Source: Dysidea avara (Eukaryota; Porifera; Demospongiae; Dictyoceratida; Dysideidae). Taken from it: a stretch of 64,000 nucleotides of DNA. A program made the position numbers and the translations under genes. Below are positions 12,729 through 24,838 of the stretch, piece by piece. The stretch spans positions 7,963,479-8,027,478 of the forward strand of contig NC_089278.1 in the NCBI RefSeq assembly GCF_963678975.1. The letters run 5' to 3'. How positions within the stretch are numbered: position 1 is the first letter of the stretch; every line of letters starts with the position of its first letter. The notes under the pieces were generated by a model. It saw only the letters and a program-made list of their open reading frames with translations. It was not told where the DNA came from and made no database searches.

Positions 12729-15610
12729 ATGAATCTAAAGTTGTTGATTTTTGTTTCTGTATTCATTTGTTTTGTGAATTGTGAAACACCCAATATCATC
12801 CTATTGTTTGCTGATGATGTATGTAAGTGTATGTACTCTTTGTTTCAGAGTGCTTGTATATATATAGCATGTAGTTTTTATATACAGTGATGTTTATATT
12901 AATGCCTTTCTACCAAGCTTTTTTTGCACATAATATTACTAATGTGAATATATAGCATGCAAAGTCCAGGAGTGGATCCAGGATTTTGATAAGGTGGGCA
13001 CACACTCATCAGGTAGAAACCACTCCACAGTGTGCAAGCACATGCACTCTGTGAAATACAAAGCATGAGCTTTCTAGGGGGTCTTGGCCTCTTGAGTCAT
13101 GCCCCCCCAGGAAATGTTGAAACTTTAATGTTCTAAGATTGAATTTGGTGGCATTTTTGACTGAAATTTGTTGATAGTTCAAACACTGAAAGTATGAATG
13201 TTAATAGTAAGCTACTGAGTTAAAAACCAGAATTAGTGTAAAGGCCTAGGCTGCTCCCTAAGGAAATTTTGAAAAATTAACATTCTGATTATGACTGAAA
13301 TTTGCTGAGCTCAACGCTAGAAGAAGTATGAATGCTAATAGCAGCTATATATTAGGAATCAGCTAGTACAGTATTAGGTTTCCTCAAGGAAATTTTGAAA
13401 AATCAATTGGCAATTTTGATTAAAATTTGTAAATGTTTATGAAAATTCAATGCTGGAAGCATGAATGCTACTGAGCTGGTAGTATATAGCTACAGTATAA
13501 ACTCTATAAGGAAATTTTGAAAAATTGACTTTTGAGAATGATTTTGGCTAATTTTTAAGTTGAAAAATTTTATTGAATGTTCAAATATTATCAAGCTACA
13601 AAACAGAATTAGCATAATGTCCCTGCACAAGCATCACAAAAAATTTTAACATGTAGGCACGTGATGTGCAGCTGCATGATTTTTCATCTCCAGAGAATTT
13701 CTATATTCACTAGAGTCATTGTGGATAGAGTCATTAACTCAATTTAGAACAGGTATTTTAGTTGTTAAAATGACAAACAGTGTTTTGTAATTATGTTACA
13801 CTTAACTGTTTTATTAGAGTAAATGACTGTTCTATTAGAGTATCTCGAGTTTTAAATGTACAGGGTGCTCTAACCCACCTTTCCCCCCTTGTACTATGCC
13901 TATATGGGTAACAATTTGCTAGAGACAGCCGGATTTATTGCATTATACATAGTTATGAACTGCATAAAATGTTTGAACTATGTCTAAGGTGCCTAGCTAT
14001 GTTCAATGAGCAACACTATATAAAAAATTCTGAAGAGGATCCCCTAGTCCCCCTGGATCTGTCCCTGGAAGTATATGTAGATCTATCTAATATCAAGCTA
14101 CGTACTATAAATATTTGTATGATTTACTTATAAGGCATAACAGTGAAGTTTTTCACTGTGATGTTTGAGATAATTGGAAAATTTAGGATACCAGTGAAAA
14201 TATAACATTGAAATGCACCTTCTATGATAGAATGCTTAATACTGTAGATCAAGATATTTAAAAAAAAACGGAACACATTGGTGCTGCAAAATGAACACTA
14301 AACTTTTTATTGTAAAATATTTTACTTTTTGCATGTGCAATATTTATTTTTATTGTGTCTTTAGCTTGGGTAGGGAGATCTATAGTATGTACAAGTTGAG
14401 CTGAATCCTGAAAAACAGCTAAAAATTAAAAGTGGATTTTTTCTCAACAGAGTTAACATTTCAGCCATCCAGATGATTAGTGGTAGCAGCAAAGGTGTCA
14501 ACAACAGACATGTACAGTTTGGCTCCATTACAAGTTCGGGAAAGGGCTGTAATGGCTTCCCCATAGGAAATGTATTGTTAAAATTTTGATTGGCTGTAAA
14601 TATTATGTCAAAATGTGTTGTTAAAATTTTGATTGGCTGTAAATATTATGTCTTTTTGTTCAAATATTATGACAAAAAGATCTTGAAGTACTTTTAGTGG
14701 GTCAAGCAGTACTACAAATGAGCCAAATTTCAAGATTATGTCCATGAGTTATTAAATGTTTTTGAGGATTCAGCTCATCGTGTACATACTATAGCAATTT
14801 ATGGTCATCCCACTTCAACAACACCTAATCTAGATAAAATGGCAAAGGAAGGTTTGAGGTTTATGAACTTTTATTTTAGCAACCCAGTATGTAGCCCATC
14901 AAGGTGAGATAAATAGTTTAGTTTTCTCTTGAGTCTTCTCCTTTATTTGGTTTTACTATAACTTATGTGTATTAGGACTACATGTGTCTACAGTATATTA
15001 TCAGTTTGCTATTACTTCAAAAGGTCATCACTGTTGGCAGGAAGATATCCTGTGCGAACTGGAGTATATCCTGGAGTGTTTAATTGTGGTAGTCTTGGAG
15101 GTATGTGTAGAAAAAACATGACTTTGAAAGTATTTGAACTGCATACACAAGGGCACAGCTACCATTGAGGCAACCAAGGTAATTACCTCAGAAAAATAAG
15201 GAAACTGAGTTTAGAATGATTAGAAAGTTTATCAAAATACTCTAATAAAGCGGTCAGACTGTTTTGTAGGTGTGCTTTGGCTTCTAAAGGCTATACTCTT
15301 GATATACATAATTGTACTTTTATGTATCATAATGTGAATCAAGGAAAGCTGTATAGGTTGAGAAACAGTACTAGTGCCCACATACATATATAAGAATGCC
15401 TATTTGCCATCATAGACAATTTAATAAATAGTTGGTTAACTATAAAGTAATATAATAATTATATATAGATGCTATTGCATCTTTGCAGAAGTGAAAATGC
15501 ATTGCTTTTTTTTTGGCATCTGGTCAGGTCTACCATTAAATGAAACAACTATTGCAGCTCAACTGAAGAAAACTGGTTATGGTACCATAAGAGTAGGAAA
15601 ATGGCATTTG
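12729..15610 (+). CDS. Arylsulfatase-like gene, N-terminal exons (partial)
   Basis: Four exons with consistent phases: 12729-12818, about 14767-14903, 15024-15100 and 15528-15610. Exon 1 encodes a hydrophobic signal peptide ([18 protein letters not shown]) followed by [11 protein letters not shown], the start of a sulfatase domain with metal-binding Asp pair. Exon 2 encodes [19 protein letters not shown] and ends in NPVCSPSR, the CxPxR signature whose Cys is converted to formylglycine. Exon 3 encodes [19 protein letters not shown]; exon 4 encodes [20 protein letters not shown], then WHL. Family knowledge: these are secreted or lysosomal sulfate-ester hydrolases related to arylsulfatases A/B. 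Two oddities: the usual GYGDLG after the Asp pair is absent with this splice choice, and no later exon (second metal site, C-terminal domain) was found before the repeats at 16805. It may be a pseudogene or have very long introns. Confidence 0.82.
12965..14070. mobile_element. Putative element in sulfatase intron 1, with internal ~125 bp repeats
   Basis: Its ends (ggagtggatccaggatttt and cctggatctgtccctgg) form an inverted pair like those of 4407-5430. Inside, about four degenerate units of roughly 125 bp each begin ggaaattttgaaaaat and include gaaagtatgaatg/gaagcatgaatgcta (13100-13560). The doubled ctgttctattagagta motif is at about 13806-13850. Non-coding. Confidence 0.5.
14573..14653 (+). 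repeat. 47 bp direct duplication
   Basis: The segment ttgttaaaattttgattggc, with tgtaaatattatgtc, occurs twice in tandem in sulfatase intron 1, separated by a few bases. Confidence 0.85.
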
Positions 15611-16804
15611 GTATGTGCATTGTGTGTATTTACAGTATGTACATTTAACCCAGAATTATACTGGATATAAAAAATTTAGCAGGAAATATATTTCTGTATG
15701 GTATATAAGTATAGTATACTATGGTAGGATCAAGAGACACTATAGTATATATGTTGTTTGACCCTGAAGTTAACATACCACCAACAACAATAATGGGATT
15801 TTCATGTACATGTATGCCAAGGCAATTATAGAGAACCTTCCTACTTGATAATATGTATTCTAAGTATGGAAATCACCACTGCCATTCCCAAGGTAAATGC
15901 TACTGAAAAATTATGTGTGTTTTTTTGCTTTTTCTGTGTCCAATTTGTGCACTTTACAATTTCATGCAAGAACATCAGAGTAGGTGCGACCAGTGAGGTC
16001 AGAGCCTCACCACTTTCTTGCTGAATAAAAAACCATTGAAGCTTGATGAAGCTAAAACTAACATGCAATACTTATAGCATTTATTTAATGGCAGCGATTG
16101 ACAGAAATAACACTTATCTAACCTGTGCTTCACTCAGAACAGCTTCATGTTGACTTCATCCATATAAAGTGCCTATTATCATTATGTTTAGATTTCAAGA
16201 TGACTTTGTTGCTCTTTGCGACTCTTTGTAGCAATTTTGGAACATTCCTTACAATTTATCTCTTACTTAATAAACTCAAATAGTAAGGACCTTGTTAGTA
16301 GCTATTATAGAGGTGGTACTTTTTAATCAGTGTCCAGTATTAGGTTATTTCAAATAAATTCTTTGTTTCCCATCCTGGACTCAGACATATTTGCATGCAG
16401 GCAGGCAGTCCATTTCCATTATTTCATTTTAAGATTGGCAGCTTTTCAAGCCATTATTTTCCTGGCATAACCACATAAAACTATACTTATATATTATTGA
16501 ACACTTGTAAAGTAGCTAACAGTAGCTCAAAATTGCCTCCTAATAAGATCTCGAAAGTAATTAAAAAAACAATTCCTGGGAGGCATGCTCTCATACCCTG
16601 CTAGATAGAGCCTTACCACTTTCACTTTTAATCTAGCGCCCCTGATTTCATGCTATATAGTACGATGTAAATTTAGGCATGCATAAAGAGAGATGACTGC
16701 TTTATTAGAGTATCTCAATCTTAAAAGTGAAGGGGCTAAGCCTTTAGAGTGGAGGGGTTTTAGCCTCCATAATCCCTCTTATGTGGGCACTCATGATACT
16801 ACTA
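15611..16804. other. No further sulfatase exon seen
   Basis: Begins with a good donor (gtatgtg) after the GKWHL exon, so it is nominally intron. I looked for the next expected sulfatase blocks (HGFD-like and the second metal-binding motif) and found none. The motif ctttattagagtatctc is at about 16700-16720. Confidence 0.4.
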
Positions 16805-17054
16805 TCTAATCCAAAACAGCCAAGCTGTAAAAAAGAGTGCGGCCCCCAAAAAGGCTATGGTGAAAAAAGATGTGAAATCCAAAGTGGTGGACCAAGCGGC
16901 ACCAAATTCACCTGAATTTTTGTTATGAAAATTTTTACCATTAACCTACCATCACAGCCATTTTTTGGCCGCCACCTTGGATTTCACATCTTTTTTCACC
17001 ATAGCCTTTTTGGGGGCTGCACACTTTTTTACAGCTCGGCTGTTTTGGATCAGA
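16805..17054. mobile_element. Terminal palindrome of composite element, copy B (internally deleted)
   Basis: Same ends as the other palindromes (TCTAATCCAAAACAGCC at the left, GGCTGTTTTGGATCAGA at the right). The left arm lacks the segment between AGTGGTGG and ACCAAGCGG, so it is about 75 bp shorter than the 46565-46892 copy. Confidence 0.85.
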
Positions 17055-17270
17055 TATCACTTTTTTGTATTTGTATACCCCAAAGCCGGCCTATGGCTGG
17101 CTTTGCGGCTTTTTAAACTTATCTTTATTATTTCTCTACCACAGGAAGAAGAAAAAGATTTAATCATAATCATAATCAAGACTTAAAGTTAATTTTTAAT
17201 ACTTTAACTATTTCTGATTTTATCAGTATTTATACAAATTATATCTCTATTACATGCCAATTATTTCCTT
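17055..17270 (-). mobile_element. Tail of composite element copy B
   Basis: Reverse-oriented version of the tail: ttgtataccccaaagccggc, ctaccacaggaagaagaaaa, then AT-rich DNA up to the first array unit. Confidence 0.7.
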
Positions 17271-18180
17271 CAGGATGACTTATTTGCAGCTGATCTCTCT
17301 GTTGGGTGACTTGAAATGTAGCTGAACTCTCTACAGGGTGATTTGGGTGTAGCTGAACTCTCTACAGGATTCTCTCTACAGGGTGACTTGTTTCTAGCTG
17401 AATTCTCTATGGGGCTATCTGTTCGTAGTTGAACTGTCTACAGGATGATTTGTTTGTAGCTGAACTCTCTACAAAATGATTTGTTTTTAGCTGATCTCTC
17501 TATAGGGTAACTTGTTTGTAGCTGAAATGTTTACAGGATGGTTTCTTTGTAGCTGATCTCTCTACATGGTGACATGTTTCTAGCAGAACTCTCTACAGGG
17601 TGATCTGTTCATAGCTGAAATCTCCACTGGGTGACTGAACTCTCTACATGGTGGTTTCTTCGTAGCTGAACTCTCTACAAGTGACTTCTTCTAGCTGATC
17701 TCTCTACAGGGTGATCTGTTCATAGCTGAACTCTCTACAGGGTGATTTGTTTGCAACTGAACTCTCTACATGGTTGTTTCTTTGTAGCTGGATTCTCTAC
17801 AAGGTGACTTCTTCTAGCTGATCTCTCTACAGGTTGATTTGTTTGTAGCTGAACTATCTGCCAGGTGATCCTTCCAGCTGATCTCTCTACAGGATGACTT
17901 GTTTCTAGCACTCTCTACAGGGTGACTTGTTTCTAGCTGATCTCTCTAAAGGGTGATTTGTTTGTAGCAAAACTCTCCACAGGGTGATTTGTTTGCAGCT
18001 GAACCCTGGTTTCTTTGTATACAAGGTGACTTCTTCTCTTCAGGGTGATTTGTTTGTAGCTAAACTCCCTGCAGTGTGATCTGTTTATAGCTGAACTCTC
18101 TATAGGGTGATTTGTTTCTAGCTGAACTCTCTACAGGGTGATCTGTTCATAGCTGAGCTCTATACAGCCGGGGTGATTTG
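17271..18180 (-). repeat. Minisatellite array B (minus orientation)
   Basis: Units read ctgaactctctacagggtga plus tttgtttgtag, the reverse complement of array A units. It is the most degenerate array, with partial units. No 5' part of the element follows; the array ends at 18180 in unrelated DNA, so the copy is truncated. Confidence 0.9.
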
Positions 18181-18829
18181 TTTGTACATACCAACATGTT
18201 CACTTTTAAAGGCTTGTATATACATAACAATATTAATGGTGATTAATTAACAAGTTAAGGACAACTAGCTTTGCTGTTGATAGTACATAATATATTGTAT
18301 AAATTTGGGAAATTAGCTAAAGTTTAGTCTCCAGTGGGGATCAACATTTTTGCTGAAAGTTGGTCCTGGAATACTTTTATATAGAAAATAATGGTCCTCA
18401 GGAGACACTTTCAATGCCAGAAAAGTTCAGCCATTAAAATTATTCTGGCATTTTTCTTTGTTAGGTAAGGAGTAATAATACAATAGCAACAAACTAGTAG
18501 TTTAGATTGTACTAGGGTAGAACAGCAGATACTTTGGTGTTCAGAGTAAAGTTAAATTTCTACCACTACTGTGATTCATAATAAGCTAGGACATAACACA
18601 TTTGTACACCACATGTACAGATTATAATGCAATCCCAGCTAGGTTTTTAAACTTCATATAGTTTGAATGAGGAAATGTGTAGACATCAGTATGTATAGTG
18701 TATAAAAGGATTTTATAATGCAAGGGAATTTAACTATGCAAGTGATCATTTATTTAATTTATTTATTTACTACTGTGTAGGACTCCATCAAGGAGTATAA
18801 CACACAGATACAAAACAAAATCAAAGTAA
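18181..18829. other. No gene seen
   Basis: AT-rich unique DNA; about 18745-18830 is probably the 3' UTR of the following minus-strand LINE (tttattactactgtgtaggactcc). Confidence 0.4.
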
Positions 18830-20225
18830 ATTCAGATGGTTTAACAAAACATCCTTAAAACAGTTTATAGATGGCTGATTGACCACATCTTCTGGCAAAG
18901 TGTTCCATAATTTAATAGTGGATGGTAAAAGGAAAATAAGTACGAGTTGATTCTTGCTTGTGGGATTCTGAAACGTTGTGAATGACCTCTGATAACTGAT
19001 GACATTGATGTTAATGAGATAGATGGAACTTCCATTTGACAATTGATTATCTTATAAAACATGACTAGTTTGCAAAATGTACGTCGTGATTCTAGAGAGG
19101 GCCAATTAAGTGATGTGAGCATGTTAGTAACACTACTTCTCCAGGAGTAATTGTTCATTGTATACCTTGCAGCACTACGTTGAATCTTTTCTATGGCACA
19201 AATATCAGATTGAAGGTGAGGGGCCCATATAGGTGAAGCATATTCTAGTATGGGTCTGACAAAGGACTTGTAGCAATGAGATCTTACAGAAATTGGACAA
19301 TGATTGATGTTCCTCCTCAGAAAAGCTAAGGCTGAATTGGCCTTATGACGGATGTTATGAATATGATTTTTCCAAGTAAGATGTTCATCAAATGTTATTC
19401 CTAGATATTTTGCCTTGGAGACCTTTTGAATTAGGTGATCAAATAAGTAATAGTTATGTTCAATAATATGATGTTTATTTGAAATTGTAAGATGTACACA
19501 TTTAGTTGGGTTAAATTCCATTTGCCATCTCCTGGCCCATGCTTGTAAAGTACATAAATCTTGTTGCAGATGCTCAGAGTCATTGGGAAGATGAATGATG
19601 TTGTAAATTAAGATATCATCTGCATAAAGTCTAACAGTACACTGGAGATCTTGTGTAATATCATTTATAAATATTAAAAATAATAAGGGTGCCAAAACTG
19701 TGCCTTGTGGCACACCGGAAAGTACTGTAGAAGGACAGCTACTTTCTCCATCAATAACAACTGATTGTGTTCTGTCTGTCAGAAAACTTTTGATCCAATC
19801 TAGCAAGTGGCCATTTATTCCATAGTGTGATAATTTGTGACAAAGTCTTTCGTGAGGTACCTTATCAAATGCTTTGGAGAAGTCAAGAAACAAAGCATCA
19901 ATTTGTTCTCCAGAGTTCAATGCTTTAGTAAAATCGTTCACTGCACCCAGTAGTTGAGTTTCACATGATCGCTTGGAACGGAAACCATGCTGATTGTCAC
20001 ATAGAATGCTGTATTTATTGAGATGCATAAAGATAAAGGAGTATATAATATGTTCAAGGGTTTTACAGCAAATGCTGGTTAATGAAACAGGTCAATAGCT
20101 ACCCGGATCACTTCTAGATCCTTTCTTGTGTATTGGCACTATATTAGCTTTCTTCCATTCATCCGGGACAGTACCTTGTTGAATAGAGGCTTGGAAAATA
20201 AGAGTAAAAAGAGGAGCCATGAACA
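18830..20225 (-). mobile_element. 5'-truncated APE-type LINE, family 2
   Basis: A LINE fragment on the minus strand that keeps most of the reverse transcriptase and the 3' end but has lost the endonuclease. Its protein differs clearly from the LINE at 6171-9040, so it is a second family. Homology begins near 20225 with ASIQQGTVPDEWKKANIVPI, the conserved start of the reverse transcriptase region. Confidence 0.9.
18865..20028 (-). pseudogene. LINE reverse transcriptase (nearly intact open frame, 387 codons)
   Basis: Conserved motifs in order: HGFRSKRSCETQLLGAVNDF, then DALFLDFSKAFDKVPHERL (catalytic Asp of motif A), SGVPQGTVLAPLLFLIFIND, RLYADDILIYN (YADD catalytic motif), KYLGITFDEHLTW (thumb), PILEYASPIWAPH and IQRSAARY. 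The reading continues upstream of 20028 in the same frame with at least one in-frame stop in the INTER region (around 20085), and near 18930 a frameshift moves the C-terminus into the frame that reads IKLWNTLPEDVVNQPSINCF. It is therefore not functional as it stands, but it decayed recently compared with the LINE at 6171. Confidence 0.9.
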
Positions 20226-20300
20226 TAATACTAGACACGTGCTCTACAAGGGATTATCATGACAGACAAATAGATAAGTGTTCCACTATAGTCAGTACGC

Positions 20301-20917
20301 GTTCACCTGAGCCCCTGTCAAATTAGTAATATCAAAGAGGTGAACATGTGTTAACTCCCAATTGTTTTGTACTGGAACAAGCATGTTTTTATGTTGTTAA
20401 CATGTTTGCACGCCTGAATAAAATAAACTAATATCCATTTAGTTCCACATGGGGTACTTTGAGATAATAAGTCACTCGTTACTTGGATACATATACATGA
20501 AATTGACAAGGAGAAAACACCCTGACTGCCTGGCAGACTCCTGTAAGCATTTGAGCGTTAATCGGATGGCTGCAGGTTCGAGGCTGCCTAGGTCCAGTCA
20601 TGGATTTATTCTCCTTTCTCCACCTTTTCAAACACGCTTTCTGTGACAACTATAAACAGGCTGTAGGACACCTGGACAGACCTTCAGCACTTGTACTGTA
20701 AAGCTTTAATAAATAAATTAAATAAAAAAATAAATGAATCGTCCATACGAAATGTATGGGATATTTTTAAAGCCTCATAACTCACTTGTTCTTGCCTGTA
20801 TCAAAGCGCTTTTGATAAACAGTTCTGGCATTTGAAGGGCTTCACAGTGTTACTAAATGTTTGAGCAGCTGGCCTTGTAACAAGAATTATTTACAAGAAA
20901 TGAGGGCTCAGGTGAAC
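20301..20917. mobile_element. Putative DNA element with 14 bp perfect terminal inverted repeats
   Basis: GTTCACCTGAGCCC at 20301-20314 is matched exactly inverted by GGGCTCAGGTGAAC at 20904-20917. The interior holds the SINE-like sequence at 20500-20735. The target duplication is unclear. Confidence 0.45.
20500..20735 (+). mobile_element. tRNA-derived SINE-like element
   Basis: Has a tRNA-like head with a B-box-like GGTTCGAGGCTGCC, a body with ctccaccttttcaaacacgc, and a 3' end cagaccttcagcacttgtac, ctgtaaagctttaataaat. The 3' end matches, in reverse, the sequence at 22990-23060, which identifies a family of at least two members. Confidence 0.6.
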
Positions 20918-21106
20918 ACGAACAGGCTATATAATAGTCAAGGACAATATGACTGCTCTATTAGAATCTCTGACTGTATGTACTACTATTAGAGTGTCTT
21001 GGTCTCTAATTTACAATACTGAATTCTCTACATTTAAATCCAGTACTAGTGTTGAGTTGTTAGGGCAACTAGCTACCAGTTCAGTTTCTTCAATGGTATA
21101 TAGTAG

Positions 21107-21264
21107 CTATATCACTGACTTTAACTATCACACATATAATATTATAACTATATAGTCCGCTATATCACTGACTTTAACTATCACACATATAATATTATAA
21201 CTATATAGTCCGCTATATCACTGACTTTAACTATCACACATATAATATTATAACTATATAGTCC
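21107..21264 (+). repeat. 53 bp tandem repeat, three copies
   Basis: Three essentially identical 53 bp units (ctatatcactgactttaact, atcacacatataatattata, actatatagtccg) start at 21107, 21160 and 21213. The lack of divergence implies recent amplification. Confidence 0.95.
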
Positions 21265-22758
21265 TACATATATTTTATCACCTTTGTTCAATTTATTGGC
21301 ATTCTTTGTTCGATTCATTGGCATTGAGTGTGGAGCCATTATTGGCAATCCTACTGTGGATTAACAATTTTCATGTCAGTGTTTACAAATTGGATGCTGA
21401 TGCTCCCTACCAAATGTTAGGCTGTTAGCTAACTGTTAGACTCAGAGAGGAATTTTTGGGAAAGAATATGTAAGGACTCTCATGTTTCATAATTATTAAT
21501 ACATGTGCCCACTCAGGCCTATTATAGTCCTGCTCATAGTCGCACATGTCATAGGACTCAATCTCAACCACATTAATTGAAGTTGTACAACATTCTCATC
21601 ATTTGATCAATGATGGGTTTTATCATTTAGTCCCAGACCAGATCTAGACTGGAGACTAAAATCAGTTTTTGGTCTAGCAGCCTTGCTAGTATAGCCACTC
21701 CTGCTGCTGCTGTACTGTATAAAAATGTCAGTGGACTAAAAATTTCAAATGGGTACCACATTAAAATTGCCCAGGATCCAAACGTTTGTACTACAAGAGT
21801 CATGAACTGATGTGCATGGCCCAATTTTTTTTTGCAAAATTTAGGCAGACAGAATTTCACGCTTACATTTTTGAGTGAGCAGAGTTTGACCAAAGCCTTC
21901 TATATCTGTAGTATCCAAAGAGATGTGTAGAATATTATGGAGAAATCATTCGTGCCTCTCAGATTTCACAATCACAGCTGCAATTTATGTTGGTAACAGC
22001 TTCGCAATTCTTTTTACGAGACAGGGATAACAGCAAGAGTAACAAAAACTATTAAACTTATAAGCAACTAAAACTACAATAAGTACTTACAAAACAGAAA
22101 CTGTAAAACTTAACTAAAGTCTGTGCCATTTTCTGGACGCAGAGCATAGTGCCTGAGAACCATTCTGGCATTAATATAGACTGAACGATGATACTATTGA
22201 AACTAACTGTGTAGAATTACTTAAAAACAAAAATTAGCACGAATCATGTAATTAACTGTATTAAATTTGATTGTAACTTTACTGCACATCAGCATTATAC
22301 CCTTGGAGGGTCCTGCTGATTAAAAATATATTACATAGATTAACTGATAAGCATTGCAGCAGTTGCCTCCTAGCTACCTTTCAAACCATTCTTAATAGTT
22401 GAATGATCAGCAATTGTAAACGAAGTGGATAAAGCAAAACCTAACCAAACACCTAACGACTCACAAACCAGAGGAGTAAAATCACCTCCATAGTTGTTAA
22501 CAGTTTTTAAATAATGGTTATCTTAACCTCCTCACCAGCACCAGCAGCCACCCCAGCCTGAGAAGCAGCAGAGGAAATAAAAGAAAACTACATGAGTGGT
22601 GCATCTGACAGAGAAGCCAAAATAAGCTGGACAACCTAAAGGGAAGTCAAGTAAATTTCCCTCCCTAGGATGAGAATGGTCAGAAGAGATGATGTCTTGT
22701 ACAAAGGACCCCAGTATGGACCTGGAGCAAGGCAGGTGTACAATAGTATAAGCTAACC
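21265..22758. other. No gene seen
   Basis: Unique DNA with short ORFs only. The open frame at 22532-22840 (minus) owes its PPPPP stretch to the homopolymer at 22759. Confidence 0.4.
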
Positions 22759-22776
22759 GGGGGGGGGGGGGGGGGG
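22759..22776. repeat. Poly-G run of 18
   Basis: Uninterrupted G tract, followed by ctgcaact. Its length is likely to be unstable or a sequencing artefact. Confidence 0.9.
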
Positions 22777-22989
22777 CTGCAACTCTGACAAATCCTGTAC
22801 GAGATTTCAAATCTTTGTAATTTGGCAAGATTTGTGGCAAAACTTCAGAGCATTTAAAATCTTAGATAATCAGAATAGTACCATCACATGATACGTAGTA
22901 TACGGATATGCGCGGAATTCTTTCGTATCTAAGGATGCTGACGTAGTATACGGGATGCTGACATAGCACACGTGATGCTGCAAATACGG

Positions 22990-23240
22990 ACGTATACAGG
23001 AAATATTGTTATTGTTGTTATTAGTGCTTTACAGTGACCAGCACTGAAGGTCTGACAGCAACATGTGCTGCAGCCTTAGGATTATCTAACCTAATCTCAA
23101 GGACTTAGACTTATAGCTAAAAAGGTGTAACAGAAAAGGGGCCAAAGTAAGGGAAAAAAAATCCCTCCAACCCCAGGATTTGAACTGCAGGTCACCCAAT
23201 GTCTAGTCGGGGCCACACTCAGTCTCCTCCAGGAGGGATG
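22990..23240 (-). mobile_element. tRNA-derived SINE-like element (minus)
   Basis: On the minus strand it reads gacctgcagttcaaatcctg (B-box-like), a body, then cagaccttcagtgctggtca and ctgtaaagcactaataacaa, the same 3' end as the SINE at 20500-20735. The two copies differ considerably in the body. Confidence 0.55.
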
Positions 23241-23559
23241 GATTTTCTTCCTTAAACCTAAAGTATTTATTGTTATTAGTGCTTTATATACATAATTTTA
23301 CAACAGTTTTCAGAGATTTCATGGGAGTTGCGTACCCCTCGAAGCTATAATGCCGGCAATGGCATCATGGCGCTGGGATACGTGAACAACCAAGAAGATG
23401 GTCGCCAAACTGATAAGCAGGTACAAAGAGGTGACAAGGAAAACACAGGAACACCTAACCACACCCTCCAGTGCCAAACTGGTAAAGAGGATAATAATAA
23501 CAAAGAGCAGCGAAAAAAATTGGACCTCGTGAACCTCGCAAAAAAAATAATTAGAAGTC

Positions 23560-23941
23560 ACAAATACTTGACCCCGTACTTGGCCATAGATAATATATGG
23601 GCAAGGTATATATTATCTATGACTTGGCTCATGTCATGTGTGCGATCACATTCAACAATAAATAAGCTGGTGTGCAGGCCAGTGAGTATTGACCTGGCCC
23701 ATCATGATCAGAAATTTAATCATATACAATCTTCAGTAAACATGTATCTCTATTCATTCCTACCCAGAACTATTCCCCATTGGAACAATCTATGTATCCC
23801 AAATCTATCTACCATTGATCTTGAAACATTTAAACAATCAACTGCTCCTACTTTATAACTGTAACTTAGCACTCACTGTAATTTAGTACTCATTGTAATT
23901 CTAGCACTTATTGTAACTTACCACTTACTGTAATTTAGCAC
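23560..23941 (+). pseudogene. LINE C-terminal fragment and 3' UTR, split by a DNA element
   Basis: The end of the open frame at 23328-23858 reads NMYLYSFLPRTIPHWNNLC and STIDLETFKQS, the C-terminal block of LINE reverse transcriptase proteins. The N-terminal part of that frame (MRTPRSYNAGNGIM...) shows no LINE similarity. After the stop, the 3' UTR has repeated ttgtaacttagcact units that resume at 24689-24815 beyond the inserted element. Confidence 0.7.
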
Positions 23942-24688
23942 CAGACCTCTCAACCTGGAAGCAGACCTGGTCGTGAGAAAGCCAGCCACCATCCCCATGC
24001 AGCTGTAAAGCCTACCATCTTTGTGATGGGGCTCACGCACATATATTTGTTTTAAAAGGCACAACTAGCTAGCTATGTGAGTGCAATACTGCTGTTTTCC
24101 GCAGCTTATAGTATCTCTATGCTATAGTGTAGCCTACTATATGACAACAACCTACTATTTTTGCTCCATTGTCGAATCACGTGATATCGGTCTTTCAACT
24201 CACTGGTTCACCAGTGATTCATCGCCTGAAGTCACCTCCCATTTCTTGAGTAATTAGTATCCAGCTGTGGATTCAGTGTTCAGCACAGATTTTCCGCACA
24301 AGTACACCTCACAACCGAAATTAAGCAATAAACATTTGTAATAACACAACTGGCAGGATTTCACCTAATACTTCGCCTTTCATGTGTGCTGAGTCTTTTC
24401 TCAAAGGATTTCACCTTCAAATAGGGCTCAGTTCATTGAGTTTGACAGCGAAGTGACTCGTGACACATTCAAAAATACGGAAACCGCCAAAATTTCCAGC
24501 TCAAAATACAGAGGCGTCCTAATTAACTGATCACGTGATACATGCTACAAGACGTTTTGGGGCATAAATCAAGGAGATTTAGTGTGCCTTAGAAAATTTT
24601 ATTGAAAATCGTGAGATCAGCAAGCGGTCGTGATATGAAGGCTGAAATCGTGTGTCTCACGACCAAATCGTGAGAGTTGAGAGGTCTG
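23942..24688. mobile_element. hAT-like non-autonomous element
   Basis: Terminal inverted repeats CAGACCTCTCAAC and GTTGAGAGGTCTG bound a non-coding unit of 747 bp. The flanks tttagcac (left) and cttagcac (right, offset by one base) match at 7 of 8 positions, as expected for the 8 bp target duplication and CAG..CTG ends of hAT elements. It sits inside the ttgtaacttagcact repeats of the LINE 3' UTR, which continue on both sides. Confidence 0.75.
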
Positions 24689-24838
24689 GCTTAGCACTAA
24701 TTGTAACCTAACACCTATTGTAACTTAGCCTACTTATTGTAACTTAGTACTAATCATTATTGTAACTTAAACTATAGGCACTTATGTTATTGTAACTTAT
24801 ACTAGGCACTTATGTGTACGTAGCTACCGTGTACATTA
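24689..24838 (+). repeat. Continuation of LINE 3' UTR repeats
   Basis: Units of cacttattgtaactta recur as in 23860-23940. This is the right half of the LINE end split by the hAT-like element. Confidence 0.6.

Noticed and set aside
20500..20600. tRNA gene
   Set aside because: The tRNA-like head lacks a cloverleaf and is followed by a shared SINE 3' end.
22532..22840. Minus-strand ORF with poly-Pro
   Set aside because: Depends on the poly-G run at 22759-22776; no splice or domain support.
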